A stretch of DNA of 33,922 bases from Pelagibacteraceae bacterium (GTDB lineage Bacteria; Pseudomonadota; Alphaproteobacteria; Pelagibacterales; Pelagibacteraceae), in the NCBI GenBank assembly GCA_009693705.1, contig SHWS01000014.1, positions 1 through 33,922 of the forward strand, written 5' to 3'. The notes under the pieces were generated by a model. That model made no database searches, had not been told where the DNA came from, and saw only the letters and a program-made list of their open reading frames with translations. The translations under genes and the position numbers were made by a program. How positions within the stretch are numbered: the first letter of the stretch is position 1; each line of letters begins with the position of its first letter. This document shows, piece after piece, positions 33,882 through 33,922 of this stretch.

Positions 33882-33922
33882 TCAGTTCCACCAAAAAACT
33901 TTTTTCTGCAAATCCTTTAGAT

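Noticed and set aside
33882..33922. 3' end of a tRNA after the GCC half
   Set aside because: TTCCACCA resembles a CCA terminus, but the bases before it do not pair with the acceptor strand GCGGGTA and there is no T arm.
1..33922. CRISPR arrays, insertion sequences, prophage or toxin-antitoxin genes
   Set aside because: I looked for regularly spaced repeats, transposase or integrase motifs and small paired genes and found none; gaps between genes are too short to hold them.

Overview
This window is a gene-dense, strongly AT-rich stretch of an alphaproteobacterial chromosome. It is most like the small-genome marine type (SAR11/Pelagibacterales or a similarly streamlined group). That placement rests on base composition, very short intergenic gaps, many overlapping genes and the gene order; no 16S rRNA is present to confirm it. 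Nearly every base is coding, and I see no insertion sequence, prophage, CRISPR array or rRNA.

Positions 1-14,000 hold the conserved alphaproteobacterial origin-proximal cluster. A lipoprotein of DUF3576 type, leuS, lptE and holA run rightward and meet a long leftward block: hemE, hemH, hemJ, rho, mnmE, mnmG, rsmG, parA, parB. A perfect 16-bp parS centromere site lies inside the start of rsmG. The 285-bp gap at 13,994-14,278 is the best candidate for the chromosomal replication origin. Gene direction diverges there, it has a perfect DnaA box and two full CtrA-type TTAA-N7-TTAA motifs, and it lies beside hemE as oriC does in Caulobacter.

Positions 14,279-24,546 continue with ppsR, maf, aroE, coaE and dnaQ rightward. 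The secB-fxsA pair runs leftward, timA (Tim44 domain) and an Smr-domain gene rightward, and hslVU leftward. The compact histidine operon hisB-hisH-hisA-hisF-hisE follows.

Positions 24,614-28,478 carry the most interesting metabolism: a malyl-CoA lyase gene followed directly by both malate-CoA ligase subunits (mcl-mtkA-mtkB). This is a complete ATP-driven route from malate to glyoxylate plus acetyl-CoA, best known from serine-cycle methylotrophs. A HIT-family gene and a GNAT-like acetyltransferase gene follow in the same direction.

Positions 28,480-33,922 hold lolA and ftsK (leftward), a UbiH-type hydroxylase, a stand-alone Lon N-terminal-domain protein, a sulfotransferase, and a tRNA-Gly(GCC) gene whose recognisable sequence stops in the anticodon loop 41 bases before the window ends.

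The genes are mostly housekeeping: replication and segregation, tRNA modification, heme and histidine synthesis, envelope biogenesis and protein quality control. The items most worth following are the origin/parS architecture, the malyl-CoA module and the interrupted tRNA.
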